This document shows, in pieces, positions 7,794 to 16,314 of a stretch of 64,000 nucleotides of DNA. Source of the stretch: VAZQ01 sp034669045 (lineage in GTDB: Bacteria > Pseudomonadota > Alphaproteobacteria > Rhizobiales > Xanthobacteraceae); assembly GCA_034669045.1 (NCBI GenBank), contig JAXDOD010000102.1:1-64000 (forward strand), in the 5' to 3' direction. Within the stretch, counting starts at the first letter, position 1, and every line of letters begins with the position of its first letter. The notes beneath the pieces were generated by a model. That model saw nothing but the letters and a program-made list of their open reading frames with translations. It was not told the origin of the DNA and did no database searches. The translations under genes and the position numbers were made by a program.

Positions 7794-9770
7794 GTGGATT
7801 ATGTTCAACTGGACAAGATGGATAACGATCGCGGACCGGACCACATGCTCTCGCAGACACAGCCCGACCTGAAGGCGAGCCGGCGAGCATGGGCGCATCT
7901 TCATGCAATCGCCTCATTCGTCAAGCGAGTCCATCACGTCTGGCAGCAGCGCGGCACGGCATTCGTCTTGCGGCATGCCCTGCGTCGCCTGCGAGGGGAA
8001 CCGCGCCATGGCGTGCCCATGCGCTATGATCCTGACTGGACCCGGGAGCACGACACACTTTCACGGCAAGACATCAGGCTGATCAGGGCTCGAATGGCTC
8101 GGCTCGCGCGGCAGCCGCTGATCAGCATCATCCTTCCCGTCACCGACGCACAATTTCCGGCCCTCTACCCTCCCATCAAATCAATCATCGAACAATTCTA
8201 CCAGCGCTGGGAGCTTTGCGTTGCCTGCCGGCGCACCTCCTGCGCACGAGCAGACCTCGAAAATCTTGCCAGAGGGCAGAGCCGGATCAAGCTTTCGATT
8301 CACGACGGCGCGGTCGACTTGTCCGACCTCTGCAAGCTGGCCGCGCAGCGCGCCAACGGAGATTTCATCACATTTGTCGACGGTGGCGACAGTCTTGCGC
8401 CGCAAGCGCTCTACATGGTTGCGGAGGAGATCAATGCGCGAGCCGAGGTCAATGTCATCTACACCGACGCGGATTGGATTGACGACAATGGCGCCCGGTC
8501 CAACCCGCAGTTCAAGCCAGATTGGTGCCCTGACCTGCTTCTGTCGCGAAACTATCTCGGCCGGCTGACGGTATTTCGGCGCGCGCTCGCCTCGTCATGT
8601 GGAGGCATTCGCAGCGACTTCGGGAGCAGTTTCGAGTATGATCTCATATTGCGGATCATCGAACAGGCCGACCCCGCGACGATCCGTCATATTCCATCGG
8701 TCCTCTACCATCATCGGCTAGACCGATCCGTGACCGAGCCCGAGCGCGCGCTGCTCAACACCCGCTCGCGACAAGCATTGCAGGAGCATCTCGCGCGCCG
8801 GCGCATCGCCGCCACGGTCGAGCCCAGCGCAACCGGGATGTATCATCGCGTGCGAAGGACGCTGCCTTCGTCTCCGCCAAGCGTCAGCTTGATCATCCCC
8901 ACGCGCGACCATTGCCAGCTTTTGAAGGCAACCATCGACAGCATTCTTGAACGCACCGACTATCCCGCCTACGAGATCGTGGTCGTCGACAATCAAAGCA
9001 GCCATCCGGACGCCGTCACATACCTGGACGAAATTTCCCGTCAGCCGCGCATCCGCGTTTTGCGGTATGATCATGCCTTCAATTATTCCGCCATCAACAA
9101 TTTCGCAGCCGCTCAATGCGCCAGCCCGATTCTCGGCCTGCTGAACAATGATCTCATCGTCATCAACCGGGATTGGCTCACGGAGATGGTCTCGCACGCC
9201 TTGCGTCCCGAGGTCGGGGCGGTTGGCGCCATGCTCTACTACCCCGACGACACGATCCAGCACGCAGGCGTGATCGTCGGGTTTGGCGGGACCGCCGTCC
9301 ATTGCCTGGCAGGCGTGCCTCGCGCCGCATCGGAATATTCCTCCAGGACCGACGTCATCCAAAACTACTCGGCGGTGACCGCGGCCTGCATGCTGACGCG
9401 ATCTGCCGTCTTTGCGGAACTCGGCGGTCTGAACGACGTGGAGCTTCCGATCGCGTTCAATGACGTCGATTATTGCCTGCGGCTCCGGCAACGAGGGTAC
9501 CTCATCACCTGGACGCCCTATGCCATGCTCTATCATCTGGAATCGGCCTCGCGCGGCAACGACAGGGATCCCGACAAGGTCGAGCGCGCCCGTGCCGAGG
9601 AACGCTACCTGGGGACGCGGTGGACCAAATCGCTGGGAACGGATCCCTATTACAATCCGAACCTGTCGAACCACAGGGAGCTCTTCGCCTTGTCACGCAA
9701 GCCGCGCGCTCCGAAACCGTGGCTCGCGCCGCCCGCTGGCAAGCCGGAAATCGAACGTGCACAGCGGTGA
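7794..9770 (+). CDS. Two-domain glycosyltransferase family 2
   Basis: The protein has 658 residues. Domain 1, about residues 105-330, begins LISIILPVTDA and has FVDGGDSLAP and VIYTDADWID; it looks like a degenerate or second GT2 domain. Domain 2, about 360-600, is canonical: SLIIPTRDHCQLL, IVVVDNQSS, LGLLNNDLIV (NND metal motif) and FNDVDYCLRLRQRGY. Such two-domain GT2 proteins are common in LPS and EPS loci and may add two residues. The start is uncertain: GTG at 7794 is the first possible, with ATG at 7818 and 7845 in frame. It heads a closely packed operon, so its acceptor or donor may be linked to the sugar made by the next nine genes. Confidence 0.85.
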   Translation: MDYVQLDKMDNDRGPDHMLSQTQPDLKASRRAWAHLHAIASFVKRVHHVWQQRGTAFVLRHALRRLRGEPRHGVPMRYDPDWTREHDTLSRQDIRLIRARMARLARQPLISIILPVTDAQFPALYPPIKSIIEQFYQRWELCVACRRTSCARADLENLARGQSRIKLSIHDGAVDLSDLCKLAAQRANGDFITFVDGGDSLAPQALYMVAEEINARAEVNVIYTDADWIDDNGARSNPQFKPDWCPDLLLSRNYLGRLTVFRRALASSCGGIRSDFGSSFEYDLILRIIEQADPATIRHIPSVLYHHRLDRSVTEPERALLNTRSRQALQEHLARRRIAATVEPSATGMYHRVRRTLPSSPPSVSLIIPTRDHCQLLKATIDSILERTDYPAYEIVVVDNQSSHPDAVTYLDEISRQPRIRVLRYDHAFNYSAINNFAAAQCASPILGLLNNDLIVINRDWLTEMVSHALRPEVGAVGAMLYYPDDTIQHAGVIVGFGGTAVHCLAGVPRAASEYSSRTDVIQNYSAVTAACMLTRSAVFAELGGLNDVELPIAFNDVDYCLRLRQRGYLITWTPYAMLYHLESASRGNDRDPDKVERARAEERYLGTRWTKSLGTDPYYNPNLSNHRELFALSRKPRAPKPWLAPPAGKPEIERAQR

Positions 9771-9822
9771 CGCTTCAACTACATTGTTGAGATCGTTCGT
9801 GCGCAATCGAGGAAAGACTTGG

Positions 9823-10407
9823 ATGACTCACACGGCCACATTTCTCGAGGAAGTATCGCAGACCGCGGGCCAGCTCTCTGCCGACGTCATCGAAGCGCTG
9901 TGCGAGGAGCTCGTGAGCTTAAGGCAGCGCGGCGGACGCCTGTTCATCATCGGCGTCGGCGGCAGCGCCGGGAATTGCGGCCATGCGGTCAATGATTTTC
10001 GCAAGCTGTGCGGCATCGAGGCCTATGCTCCGACCGACAACGTCTCGGAACTCACCGCCCGCACCAATGATGAGGGATGGCACACGGTCTTTTCGGAGTG
10101 GCTGAAGGTCAGCCGCGCCAACTCCAATGACGCGCTCCTGGTTTTTTCGGTCGGCGGCGGCAACCTTGAGAAGAACGTGAGCCCCAATATCGTGACCGCG
10201 ATCCAGGAGGCCAAAGGCCGCGGGCTGAAGGTTCTCGGCATCGTCGGACGCGACGGCGGCTATACCAAGAAGGCGGGCGACGTGGTGGTCGTGATCCCGA
10301 CCGTCGAGGAGGCGCGGGTCACGCCGCACGCCGAAGCCTTCCAGGCGGTGGTCTGGCACTGCCTCGTGTCTCATCCCAAGCTGCAGAAGAACGCAACCAA
10401 GTGGTGA
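9823..10407 (+). CDS. SIS-domain sugar-phosphate isomerase, divergent GmhA type
   Basis: At 194 residues this matches GmhA length. GmhA converts sedoheptulose-7-P to D-glycero-manno-heptose-7-P. LFIIGVGGSAGNCGHAVNDF aligns with the GmhA phosphate loop, and KVLGIVGRDGG matches its later strand. However, the STSGNS segment of GmhA is replaced by SVGGGN, and the C-terminal RIQEIH region reads TPHAEAFQAVVWH, so the substrate may differ from sedoheptulose-7-P. The ATG at 9823 has an AGGAAAG ribosome site and gives the family start. Its stop overlaps the next gene, a GmhB-like phosphatase. A second, canonical GmhA is at 62019. Function is by family and operon; the substrate is open. Confidence 0.85.
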   Translation: MTHTATFLEEVSQTAGQLSADVIEALCEELVSLRQRGGRLFIIGVGGSAGNCGHAVNDFRKLCGIEAYAPTDNVSELTARTNDEGWHTVFSEWLKVSRANSNDALLVFSVGGGNLEKNVSPNIVTAIQEAKGRGLKVLGIVGRDGGYTKKAGDVVVVIPTVEEARVTPHAEAFQAVVWHCLVSHPKLQKNATKW

Positions 10408-10961
10408 CCAGGGCTGTCTTTCTCGATCGGGACGGCGTCATCAACGCCAATGTCCTGCGCGACGGCCGTGCCGTCGCGCCCACGACGATCGAACAGTTCC
10501 GATTCCTGCCGGGAGTGGACGAAGCGGTCCACCGCCTCAAGACCGCCGGGTTCGTCGTCATCGTCGTGACCAATCAGCCCGATATCGCGACCGGCCGCAC
10601 GTCGCTGGCAGTCCTGGAGGCGATGCATAAGCTTGTCCGGCAGACAATGCCGGTCGACGACATCAAAGCCTGCGTGCACGTCGACGCGGACAATTGCTCG
10701 TGTCGCAAGCCCAAGCCGGGCATGATGACCGAGGCCGCCGCCGAACACGGAATCGACCTTGCCCGGAGCTACATGATCGGCGATCGCTGGCGCGACGTGG
10801 AGGCGGGTTCCGCCGCCGGATGCTTGACGATTTTCGTGGACAACGGCTCTGAGCAGGAAAAACCCGTGCGGCCGGACCAGACAGTACGCTCGCTTCCGGA
10901 AGCGGCATCCTTTATAATCGCGCGGGAAACCCAGGACTCATCCAAGGGCGGGACCACATGA
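10401..10961 (+). CDS. HAD-family phosphatase, D-glycero-D-manno-heptose 1,7-bisphosphate phosphatase type
   Basis: The 186 residues have the HAD motifs AVFLDRDGVIN (nucleophile and acid Asp), VVTNQPDIATG and MIGDRWRDVEAG. The zinc loop of the GmhB subfamily is intact: C-x-H-x5-C-x-C just before RKPKPGM. GmhB removes the 7-phosphate of heptose bisphosphate after kinase action. The start is GTG at 10401 or 10404, overlapping the isomerase stop. It sits between a GmhA-like isomerase and a transaldolase and upstream of a PfkB kinase fusion, the enzyme set expected for a GmhA/HldE/GmhB-style route. The fused GmhB domain at 60740 has lost its second Cys pair, unlike this one. Confidence 0.85.
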   Translation: MVTRAVFLDRDGVINANVLRDGRAVAPTTIEQFRFLPGVDEAVHRLKTAGFVVIVVTNQPDIATGRTSLAVLEAMHKLVRQTMPVDDIKACVHVDADNCSCRKPKPGMMTEAAAEHGIDLARSYMIGDRWRDVEAGSAAGCLTIFVDNGSEQEKPVRPDQTVRSLPEAASFIIARETQDSSKGGTT

Positions 10962-11704
10962 CGCCAACCGTGAAACAACTCAAGGTCAAGATTTTCGCCG
11001 ACGGGGCCGACCTCAAGGCCATGCGCGAAGCTGCCGCCAATCCGTTGATCAAGGGCTTCACGACCAACCCGAGCCTCATGCGGGGCGCCGGCGTCAACGA
11101 TTACAAGGCCTTTGCGCTCGACGTGCTGAAGCTGATTCCCGACCGCCCGATCTCCTTCGAAGTGTTCGCGGACGATTTTTCGTCGATGGAGGACCAGGCC
11201 TATGAGATCGCCTCGTGGGGCAAGAACGTCTATGTGAAAATTCCGGTCAGCAACACCAAGAGCGAATTCTCCGGCCCGCTGATCGCGAAGCTGTCGCGCG
11301 CGGGCATCAAGCTCAATGTCACGGCGATCATGACTCTCGAGCAGGTGTCGCGCGTCGGCGCGGCGCTGGCCGAGGCCACGCCGGCGGTGGTCTCCGTTTT
11401 CGCCGGTCGCATCGCCGACACCGGCGTCGACCCAGTGCCGCACATGACGGAAGCGCTCAAGCGCTTGCAGAACCGCCCGAAGGCCGAACTCCTGTGGGCG
11501 AGCCCGCGCGAGGTCTTGAATATTTTCCAGGCCGACGCGATCGGCTGCCACGTTATTACGGTGACCAACGACCATTTGAAGAAGCTGTCTTTGGTGGGGA
11601 AGAATCTCGACGATTATTCCCGTGAAACTGTGGAAATGTTCTACAAAGACGCGGTTTCAGCCGGTTTCACTATTCCTCTTGCGGCCAAAAGAGTAGCCTC
11701 CTAA
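10958..11704 (+). CDS. Transaldolase-family protein
   Basis: This 248-residue TIM-barrel protein is of the transaldolase/fructose-6-phosphate aldolase family. The key pieces are visible: IFADGADL (the conserved Asp), TTNPSLM, VYVKIPVS (Schiff-base Lys) and LNVTAIMTLEQV. It is closer in size to the short transaldolases than to the ~320-residue TalB. Transaldolases move a three-carbon dihydroxyacetone unit and make sedoheptulose-7-P, the substrate of GmhA. The ATG overlaps the stop of the HAD gene (ATGA), so it is firmly part of the operon. It may supply sedoheptulose-7-P or lengthen a sugar chain; both are inference. Confidence 0.87.
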   Translation: MTPTVKQLKVKIFADGADLKAMREAAANPLIKGFTTNPSLMRGAGVNDYKAFALDVLKLIPDRPISFEVFADDFSSMEDQAYEIASWGKNVYVKIPVSNTKSEFSGPLIAKLSRAGIKLNVTAIMTLEQVSRVGAALAEATPAVVSVFAGRIADTGVDPVPHMTEALKRLQNRPKAELLWASPREVLNIFQADAIGCHVITVTNDHLKKLSLVGKNLDDYSRETVEMFYKDAVSAGFTIPLAAKRVAS

Positions 11705-11778
11705 AAGGTCGCGACATCAATCACAGCTCGGGGCGCTGAGCTCTCAGGCCCTGGGCGTCAGCTATTTGCGGGGGGCTT

Positions 11779-12795
11779 TTGTTGCCTGTCAGTCCACATC
11801 TCGTAAACGTCCTGGTCACCGGCGGCGCCGGTTATGTCGGGCACGTTCTCACGCCGAGGCTCCTCGCCGCGGGTCACAATGTCACCGTCTATGACATGCT
11901 TTTTTTCGGCTGTCGGCTACCGAACGACCCGAAGCTGCGCGTCATTCAAGGCGATATTCGCGACACCGCAAAACTGAGCGAGGCCATGCAGGGGCAGGAT
12001 GCGATCCTGCATCTCGCCTGCATCTCGAACGACGCCAGCTTTGAGCTCGACGAAAACCTGTCCAAGACCATCAACTATGACTGCTTCGAGCCGATGGTCG
12101 TGGCGGCAAAAAAGGCCGGCGTGAAGCGCTTCGTCTACTGCTCGTCGAGTTCCGTTTACGGGGTGAGCGAATCGCCTGACGTGACCGAAGATCATCCGCT
12201 GATCCCGCTGACGCTCTACAACAAGTTCAAGGGCCTATGCGAGCCCGAACTGTGGAAGCACAAGGCGGATGATTTCACCTGCGTGGTCATTCGGCCGGCC
12301 ACCGTCTGCGGCTACAGCCCGCGCACGCGGCTCGATCTCTCCGTCAATATCCTCACCAACCACGCGGTGACCAAAAGCACGATCACAGTGTACGGGGGCA
12401 ATCAGATGCGCCCGAATCTTCATGTCGAGGACATGGTGGACGCCTATCAGCTCATGCTGGAGGCGCCGCATGAAAAGATCCACGGCGAAGTCTTCAACAT
12501 CGGCTTTCAGAACCACTCCATCGCCGAAATCGCCAATGTGGTGAAGGCGGTCGTCGAGGAGGAAATGCCTGAAAAAGGCAACATCAAGATCGTCACCACG
12601 CCGACCAACGACATGCGTTCCTATCACGTCAATTCTGACAAGGTGCGGCGCGTGCTTGGTTTCGTGCCCAAGCGCTCGATCGAAGATGCAGTGCGTGACC
12701 TGACGCGCGCCTTCCGCAACCAACTGCTGCCGAACAGCTTCGACGACGACTGGTATTACAACGTCCGCACGATGAAGAAGATCGGCGCAAAATGA
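11779..12795 (+). CDS. NAD-dependent epimerase/dehydratase (extended SDR)
   Basis: The 338-residue SDR has TGGAGYVG at the N-terminus, YCSSSSVYG for the catalytic Ser and LYNKFK for the Tyr-Lys pair, all intact. NQMRPNLHVEDMVDAY is the usual substrate-side motif. No ATG exists before the Rossmann motif; TTG at 11779, preceded by GGGGGC, is the most likely start. The 74-base gap from the transaldolase is the largest in the operon, so a separate start of transcription is possible. It is followed with a 4-base ATGA overlap by a second SDR. A UDP- or CDP-sugar epimerase or dehydratase role is likely; the substrate is unknown. Confidence 0.85.
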   Translation: MLPVSPHLVNVLVTGGAGYVGHVLTPRLLAAGHNVTVYDMLFFGCRLPNDPKLRVIQGDIRDTAKLSEAMQGQDAILHLACISNDASFELDENLSKTINYDCFEPMVVAAKKAGVKRFVYCSSSSVYGVSESPDVTEDHPLIPLTLYNKFKGLCEPELWKHKADDFTCVVIRPATVCGYSPRTRLDLSVNILTNHAVTKSTITVYGGNQMRPNLHVEDMVDAYQLMLEAPHEKIHGEVFNIGFQNHSIAEIANVVKAVVEEEMPEKGNIKIVTTPTNDMRSYHVNSDKVRRVLGFVPKRSIEDAVRDLTRAFRNQLLPNSFDDDWYYNVRTMKKIGAK

Positions 12796-13805
12796 GCGCG
12801 GCGCAAAAGACCGCAATTGTCACCGGTGGCGCCGGGTTCATCGGCAGTCACATGGTCGACCTCCTGATCGACCGCGGCTACAAGGTGCGGGTGATCGACA
12901 ATCTCGTGGGCGGACGTGAAGCGAACCTCGCCCGGCACAAGAATGATCCGAGCCTCACGTTCGCCGCCTCCGATATCCGCGATTATCAGCCCGACCATCC
13001 GCTCTTCGATGGGGTCGATTGCGTCATTCACTTTGCGGGCATCGGCGACATCGTGCCGTCGATCGAACGGCCGATGGACTATATGTCGGCGAACGTGCAG
13101 GGCACCGTTCACATGCTGGAATGCGCCCGGCGCGCGGGCGTCAAGAAGTTCGTCTACGCGGCGTCCTCATCCTGCTATGGCCTGGCGGCGACGCCGACCG
13201 GCGAAGATCACCCGATCGACGCGCAGTACCCCTATGCATTGAGCAAGTATCAGGGCGAGCAGGCGGCGTTCCACTGGCATAAGGTCTACAAGCTGCCGGT
13301 CAATTCCATCCGGATCTTCAACGCCTACGGCACGCGTTCCCGCACCTCGGGCGCCTATGGCGCGGTGTTCGGGGTGTTTCTGAAACAGAAGCTCGCGAAC
13401 AGGCCCTTCACGGTTGTCGGCGACGGGACGCAGACCCGGGACTTTCTCTACGTCACAGACGTCGCAGACGCGTTCCTGCGGGCGGCGGAAACCGACCGGA
13501 GCGGCGAAATCTGGAATCTTGGCGCCGGCAACCCTCAGTCGGTCAACCGTCTGGTGGAGCTTCTCGGCGGGCCGGTCGCGCATATTCCGAAACGCCCGGG
13601 CGAGCCGAGCTGCACCTGGGCCGACATCACCAAGATCGAGCGCGACCTCGGCTGGAGGCAGCAGGTTAGTTTCGAGGACGGTGTCGGACGCATCGTCGCC
13701 GACATCGACTACTGGCGCGACGCGCCCTTGTGGGATGCGGCCTCCATCGCGCAGGCCACCGCAGGGTGGTTCAAGGCCCTGTCACCCCAGGGGGCGCCAC
13801 AATGA
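12792..13805 (+). CDS. NAD-dependent epimerase, UDP-glucose 4-epimerase-like SDR
   Basis: The 337 residues begin with TGGAGFIGSHMVDLL. YAASSSCYG and YPYALSKYQGE give a complete Ser/Tyr/Lys active site, and IRIFNAYGTRSR with DGTQTRDFLYVTDVADA is typical of GalE/UXS/Gmd-like sugar-nucleotide SDRs. It overlaps the previous SDR by ATGA and the next gene by the same device. Being one of three SDRs in a run with a nucleotidyltransferase-kinase, it probably acts on the NDP-sugar made there. Epimerisation at C4 or a 4,6-dehydratase-like reaction are both possible. Confidence 0.87.
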   Translation: MSAAQKTAIVTGGAGFIGSHMVDLLIDRGYKVRVIDNLVGGREANLARHKNDPSLTFAASDIRDYQPDHPLFDGVDCVIHFAGIGDIVPSIERPMDYMSANVQGTVHMLECARRAGVKKFVYAASSSCYGLAATPTGEDHPIDAQYPYALSKYQGEQAAFHWHKVYKLPVNSIRIFNAYGTRSRTSGAYGAVFGVFLKQKLANRPFTVVGDGTQTRDFLYVTDVADAFLRAAETDRSGEIWNLGAGNPQSVNRLVELLGGPVAHIPKRPGEPSCTWADITKIERDLGWRQQVSFEDGVGRIVADIDYWRDAPLWDAASIAQATAGWFKALSPQGAPQ

Positions 13806-15355
13806 TGGACGAGGCAAGCCGCAAGATCGTCAGCCACAAGATCAAGACTCCGCAGGAACTTGCTGCGCTCCTTGGCGTGAGACCGCGCGAAAAGAAGGTG
13901 ATCATGTGTCATGGCACCTTCGACCTCGTGCATCCGGGACATGTGCGGCACTTGCTGTATGCAAAGAGCATGGCCGATGTCCTGGTGGCCAGCCTCACCA
14001 GCGACGAACACATTACCAAGGCCAATTTTCGACCGTTCGTGCCGCAGGAACTGCGCGCCTTCAATCTTGCCGCGCTGGAATGCGTCGATTACGTGGTCAT
14101 CGACACCCAACCGACGCCGCTGCGCAATATCGGCATCATTCAGCCGGATTATTTCGCCAAGGGTTACGAATACACCAAAGATGGTCTTCACCCTCGCACC
14201 TCCGAAGAGAAGACGCTGATCGAGACTTACGGTGGGGAAATCATTTTCACGCCGGGCGACATCGTCTACTCGTCATCGCACATCATCGAGACCGAACCGC
14301 CGGCGATCTCGACCGAAAAACTGATGATGCTGCTCGAAGCCGAGCTTCTCGACTTCGGCGACCTGCGCAAAAGCCTCAACGACCTCAAAGGGATCAAAGT
14401 CCACGTCATCGGCGACACAATCATCGACACCTATACGCAATGCACAATGATTGGGGGCATGACCAAGACGCCGACGATGAGCGTGCGTTTGGAAGAGCAG
14501 CAGGACTTCGTCGGCGGAGCCGGTATCGTCGCCAAGCATCTTAAATCGGCCGGCGCCCAAGTTACGTTCTCGACCGTCCTCGGCGACGATACGCTTGCGG
14601 AATTCACCCTCAAGGACCTCGCCGCCTCCGGCGTCAACTGCCTGCCGATCATCGACCGCACCCGGCCGACCACGAACAAGAACGCCATTATCGCCGGGGG
14701 ATATCGGCTGCTGAAGGTCGACAAGGTCGACAATCGCTCGATCTCGGAGCGAATCCTCAAGAACCTCGAGGATCAAATCCACGAAACTGCAGCCGATATC
14801 GTGCTGTTCAGCGACTTCCGTCATGGCATCTACAATCGAGACACGATCCCGCAGCTCACCGCGGCGTTGCCGAAGACCTGTTTCCGTGTCGCCGACAGCC
14901 AAGTCGCGAGCCGGTGGGGCAACATTCTCGAGTTTCAGGGCTTCGACTTGATCACGCCGAACGAGCGGGAAGCGCGCTTTGCGCTCGGGGACCAGGATTC
15001 CGTCATCAGACCGCTCGGGCTCAAGCTCTATCGCGAGGCCGCGTGCAAGACGCTCATTCTGAAGCTCGGCGAGCGGGGCCTCATGACCTTTCTGGCGCGT
15101 TCGGATGAGGACGTACGCTCGTTTTTCGTGCTCGACAGCTTTGCTGGCCAGATCGTCGACGCGGTCGGCTCGGGCGACGCACTGCTCGCCTATGCAGCGC
15201 TCGCCTTGCTGTCATCCCAAAATTCGGTCATCGCCTCTGTGCTTGGATCCATCGCGGCTGCGGTGGAGTGCGAGTTTGACGGCAATATTCCAGTCGGGCC
15301 GCAGGACGTCCTTGCCAAGCTCGAACGGATCGAACGGCACGTCAACTTCCGCTGA
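13802..15355 (+). CDS. Nucleotidyltransferase-PfkB kinase fusion (HldE-like, reversed domain order)
   Basis: The protein has 517 residues. Residues about 30-185 are a cytidylyltransferase-like domain: HGTFDLVHPGH holds the HxGH motif and YSSSHII corresponds to the ISSTxI motif. Residues about 198-505 are a PfkB/ribokinase domain: VGGAG early, TPNEREA, and DAVGSGDALLA, the anion hole and base. HldE of the ADP-heptose pathway has the same two domains, but with the kinase first. Here the order is inverted. It would phosphorylate C1 of a sugar-7-phosphate and, after the HAD phosphatase, attach a nucleotide. The start at 13802 overlaps the upstream stop (ATGA); the frame is open further upstream but family alignment favours 13802 or 13805. 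Nucleotide identity cannot be read. Confidence 0.85.
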   Translation: MMDEASRKIVSHKIKTPQELAALLGVRPREKKVIMCHGTFDLVHPGHVRHLLYAKSMADVLVASLTSDEHITKANFRPFVPQELRAFNLAALECVDYVVIDTQPTPLRNIGIIQPDYFAKGYEYTKDGLHPRTSEEKTLIETYGGEIIFTPGDIVYSSSHIIETEPPAISTEKLMMLLEAELLDFGDLRKSLNDLKGIKVHVIGDTIIDTYTQCTMIGGMTKTPTMSVRLEEQQDFVGGAGIVAKHLKSAGAQVTFSTVLGDDTLAEFTLKDLAASGVNCLPIIDRTRPTTNKNAIIAGGYRLLKVDKVDNRSISERILKNLEDQIHETAADIVLFSDFRHGIYNRDTIPQLTAALPKTCFRVADSQVASRWGNILEFQGFDLITPNEREARFALGDQDSVIRPLGLKLYREAACKTLILKLGERGLMTFLARSDEDVRSFFVLDSFAGQIVDAVGSGDALLAYAALALLSSQNSVIASVLGSIAAAVECEFDGNIPVGPQDVLAKLERIERHVNFR

Positions 15356-15378
15356 GCGCCTGCTTGAGACCATTCCCG

Positions 15379-16314
15379 ATGCGGCTACTCATCGTTGGAT
15401 ACGGCGTGCAGGGTAAGAAACGTTTTCGGGTCGCCGGAGCGGACGCGGTCGGGGTTGTCGATCCAGTGGCCCCGGAAGCGAACTGGCGCGACATCCACGA
15501 AGCTCCCACGGAATGTTATGACGCGGCTCTCGTCTGCACGCCGGATGAGCCGAAGTCCGCGCTCCTGCATTTTCTCCTCGGCCAGGGCAAGCATGTGCTG
15601 GTGGAAAAACCGCTGCATGCGGAAGGCGAGCGCGACCTGGTCGAGCTGGAGGCGCTCGCGCGCAAGACCGGCGCGGTCTGTTACACCGCATACAATCACC
15701 GCTTCGAGCCGCATTATGTGCGCATGCGCGAGCTCGTGCGTTCAGGCGAGCTGGGCCGCATCTATCGCTGCCGGATGTTCTATGGCAATGGAACCGCGCG
15801 TCTGGTGCGCGACTCGGCCTGGCGCGACCAGGGCGCGGGCGTGCTGCCGGACCTCGGCTCGCACCTGCTCGACACCGCGCGCTTCTGGTTCGGCGATCTC
15901 GGCGGGGATTTCGATGTCACGTCGGCCAGCAGGTTCGAGAATCGCGCGCCCGACCACGTCGTGGTCGCCTCGGAGTCGACAAACCCAAAACTCGAGTTCG
16001 AGATGACGCTGCTGTCGTGGCGCAACCATTTCACCTGCGACGTATTGGCCGAGAACGGCACCGCCCACATCGAATCGCTGTGCAAGTGGGGACCGACCAC
16101 ATTCACGCACCGCAGTCGTGTACTGCCGAGCGGCCGACCGAAGGAAGAGTCAGTGACGCTCGTGCAGGAAGACCCGACCTGGGCCATCGAGTACCAGCAT
16201 TTCAAACGGCTTGCCGCCGATCGCATACCGACCGACCTGTCGAATGATCGCTGGCTGTTGCGGATCCTCGGGAAGCTCTCCACCACCGCAACCACGGCGA
16301 GCGTTGCCCGATGA
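15379..16314 (+). CDS. Gfo/Idh/MocA-family oxidoreductase
   Basis: The protein has 311 residues. The N-terminal Rossmann fold begins RLLIVGYGVQGKK. EKPLH is the family EKP motif, followed by YNHRFEPHY and the C-terminal beta-sheet domain (DLGSHLLDTARFWFG). These enzymes oxidise or reduce sugar hydroxyls or ketones with NAD(P), for example at C3 of nucleotide sugars. The ATG at 15379 gives the family start; a TTG at 15364 is in frame. It is 23 bases after the HldE-like fusion and overlaps the next gene by ATGA, so it belongs to the same pathway. Next to a UGDH relative and several SDRs, it suggests redox remodelling of the activated sugar. Confidence 0.87.
   Translation: MRLLIVGYGVQGKKRFRVAGADAVGVVDPVAPEANWRDIHEAPTECYDAALVCTPDEPKSALLHFLLGQGKHVLVEKPLHAEGERDLVELEALARKTGAVCYTAYNHRFEPHYVRMRELVRSGELGRIYRCRMFYGNGTARLVRDSAWRDQGAGVLPDLGSHLLDTARFWFGDLGGDFDVTSASRFENRAPDHVVVASESTNPKLEFEMTLLSWRNHFTCDVLAENGTAHIESLCKWGPTTFTHRSRVLPSGRPKEESVTLVQEDPTWAIEYQHFKRLAADRIPTDLSNDRWLLRILGKLSTTATTASVAR

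Noticed and set aside
11719..11750. GC-rich hairpin after the transaldolase as a terminator
   Set aside because: Stem is only about five pairs and there is no T-run; the operon probably reads through.
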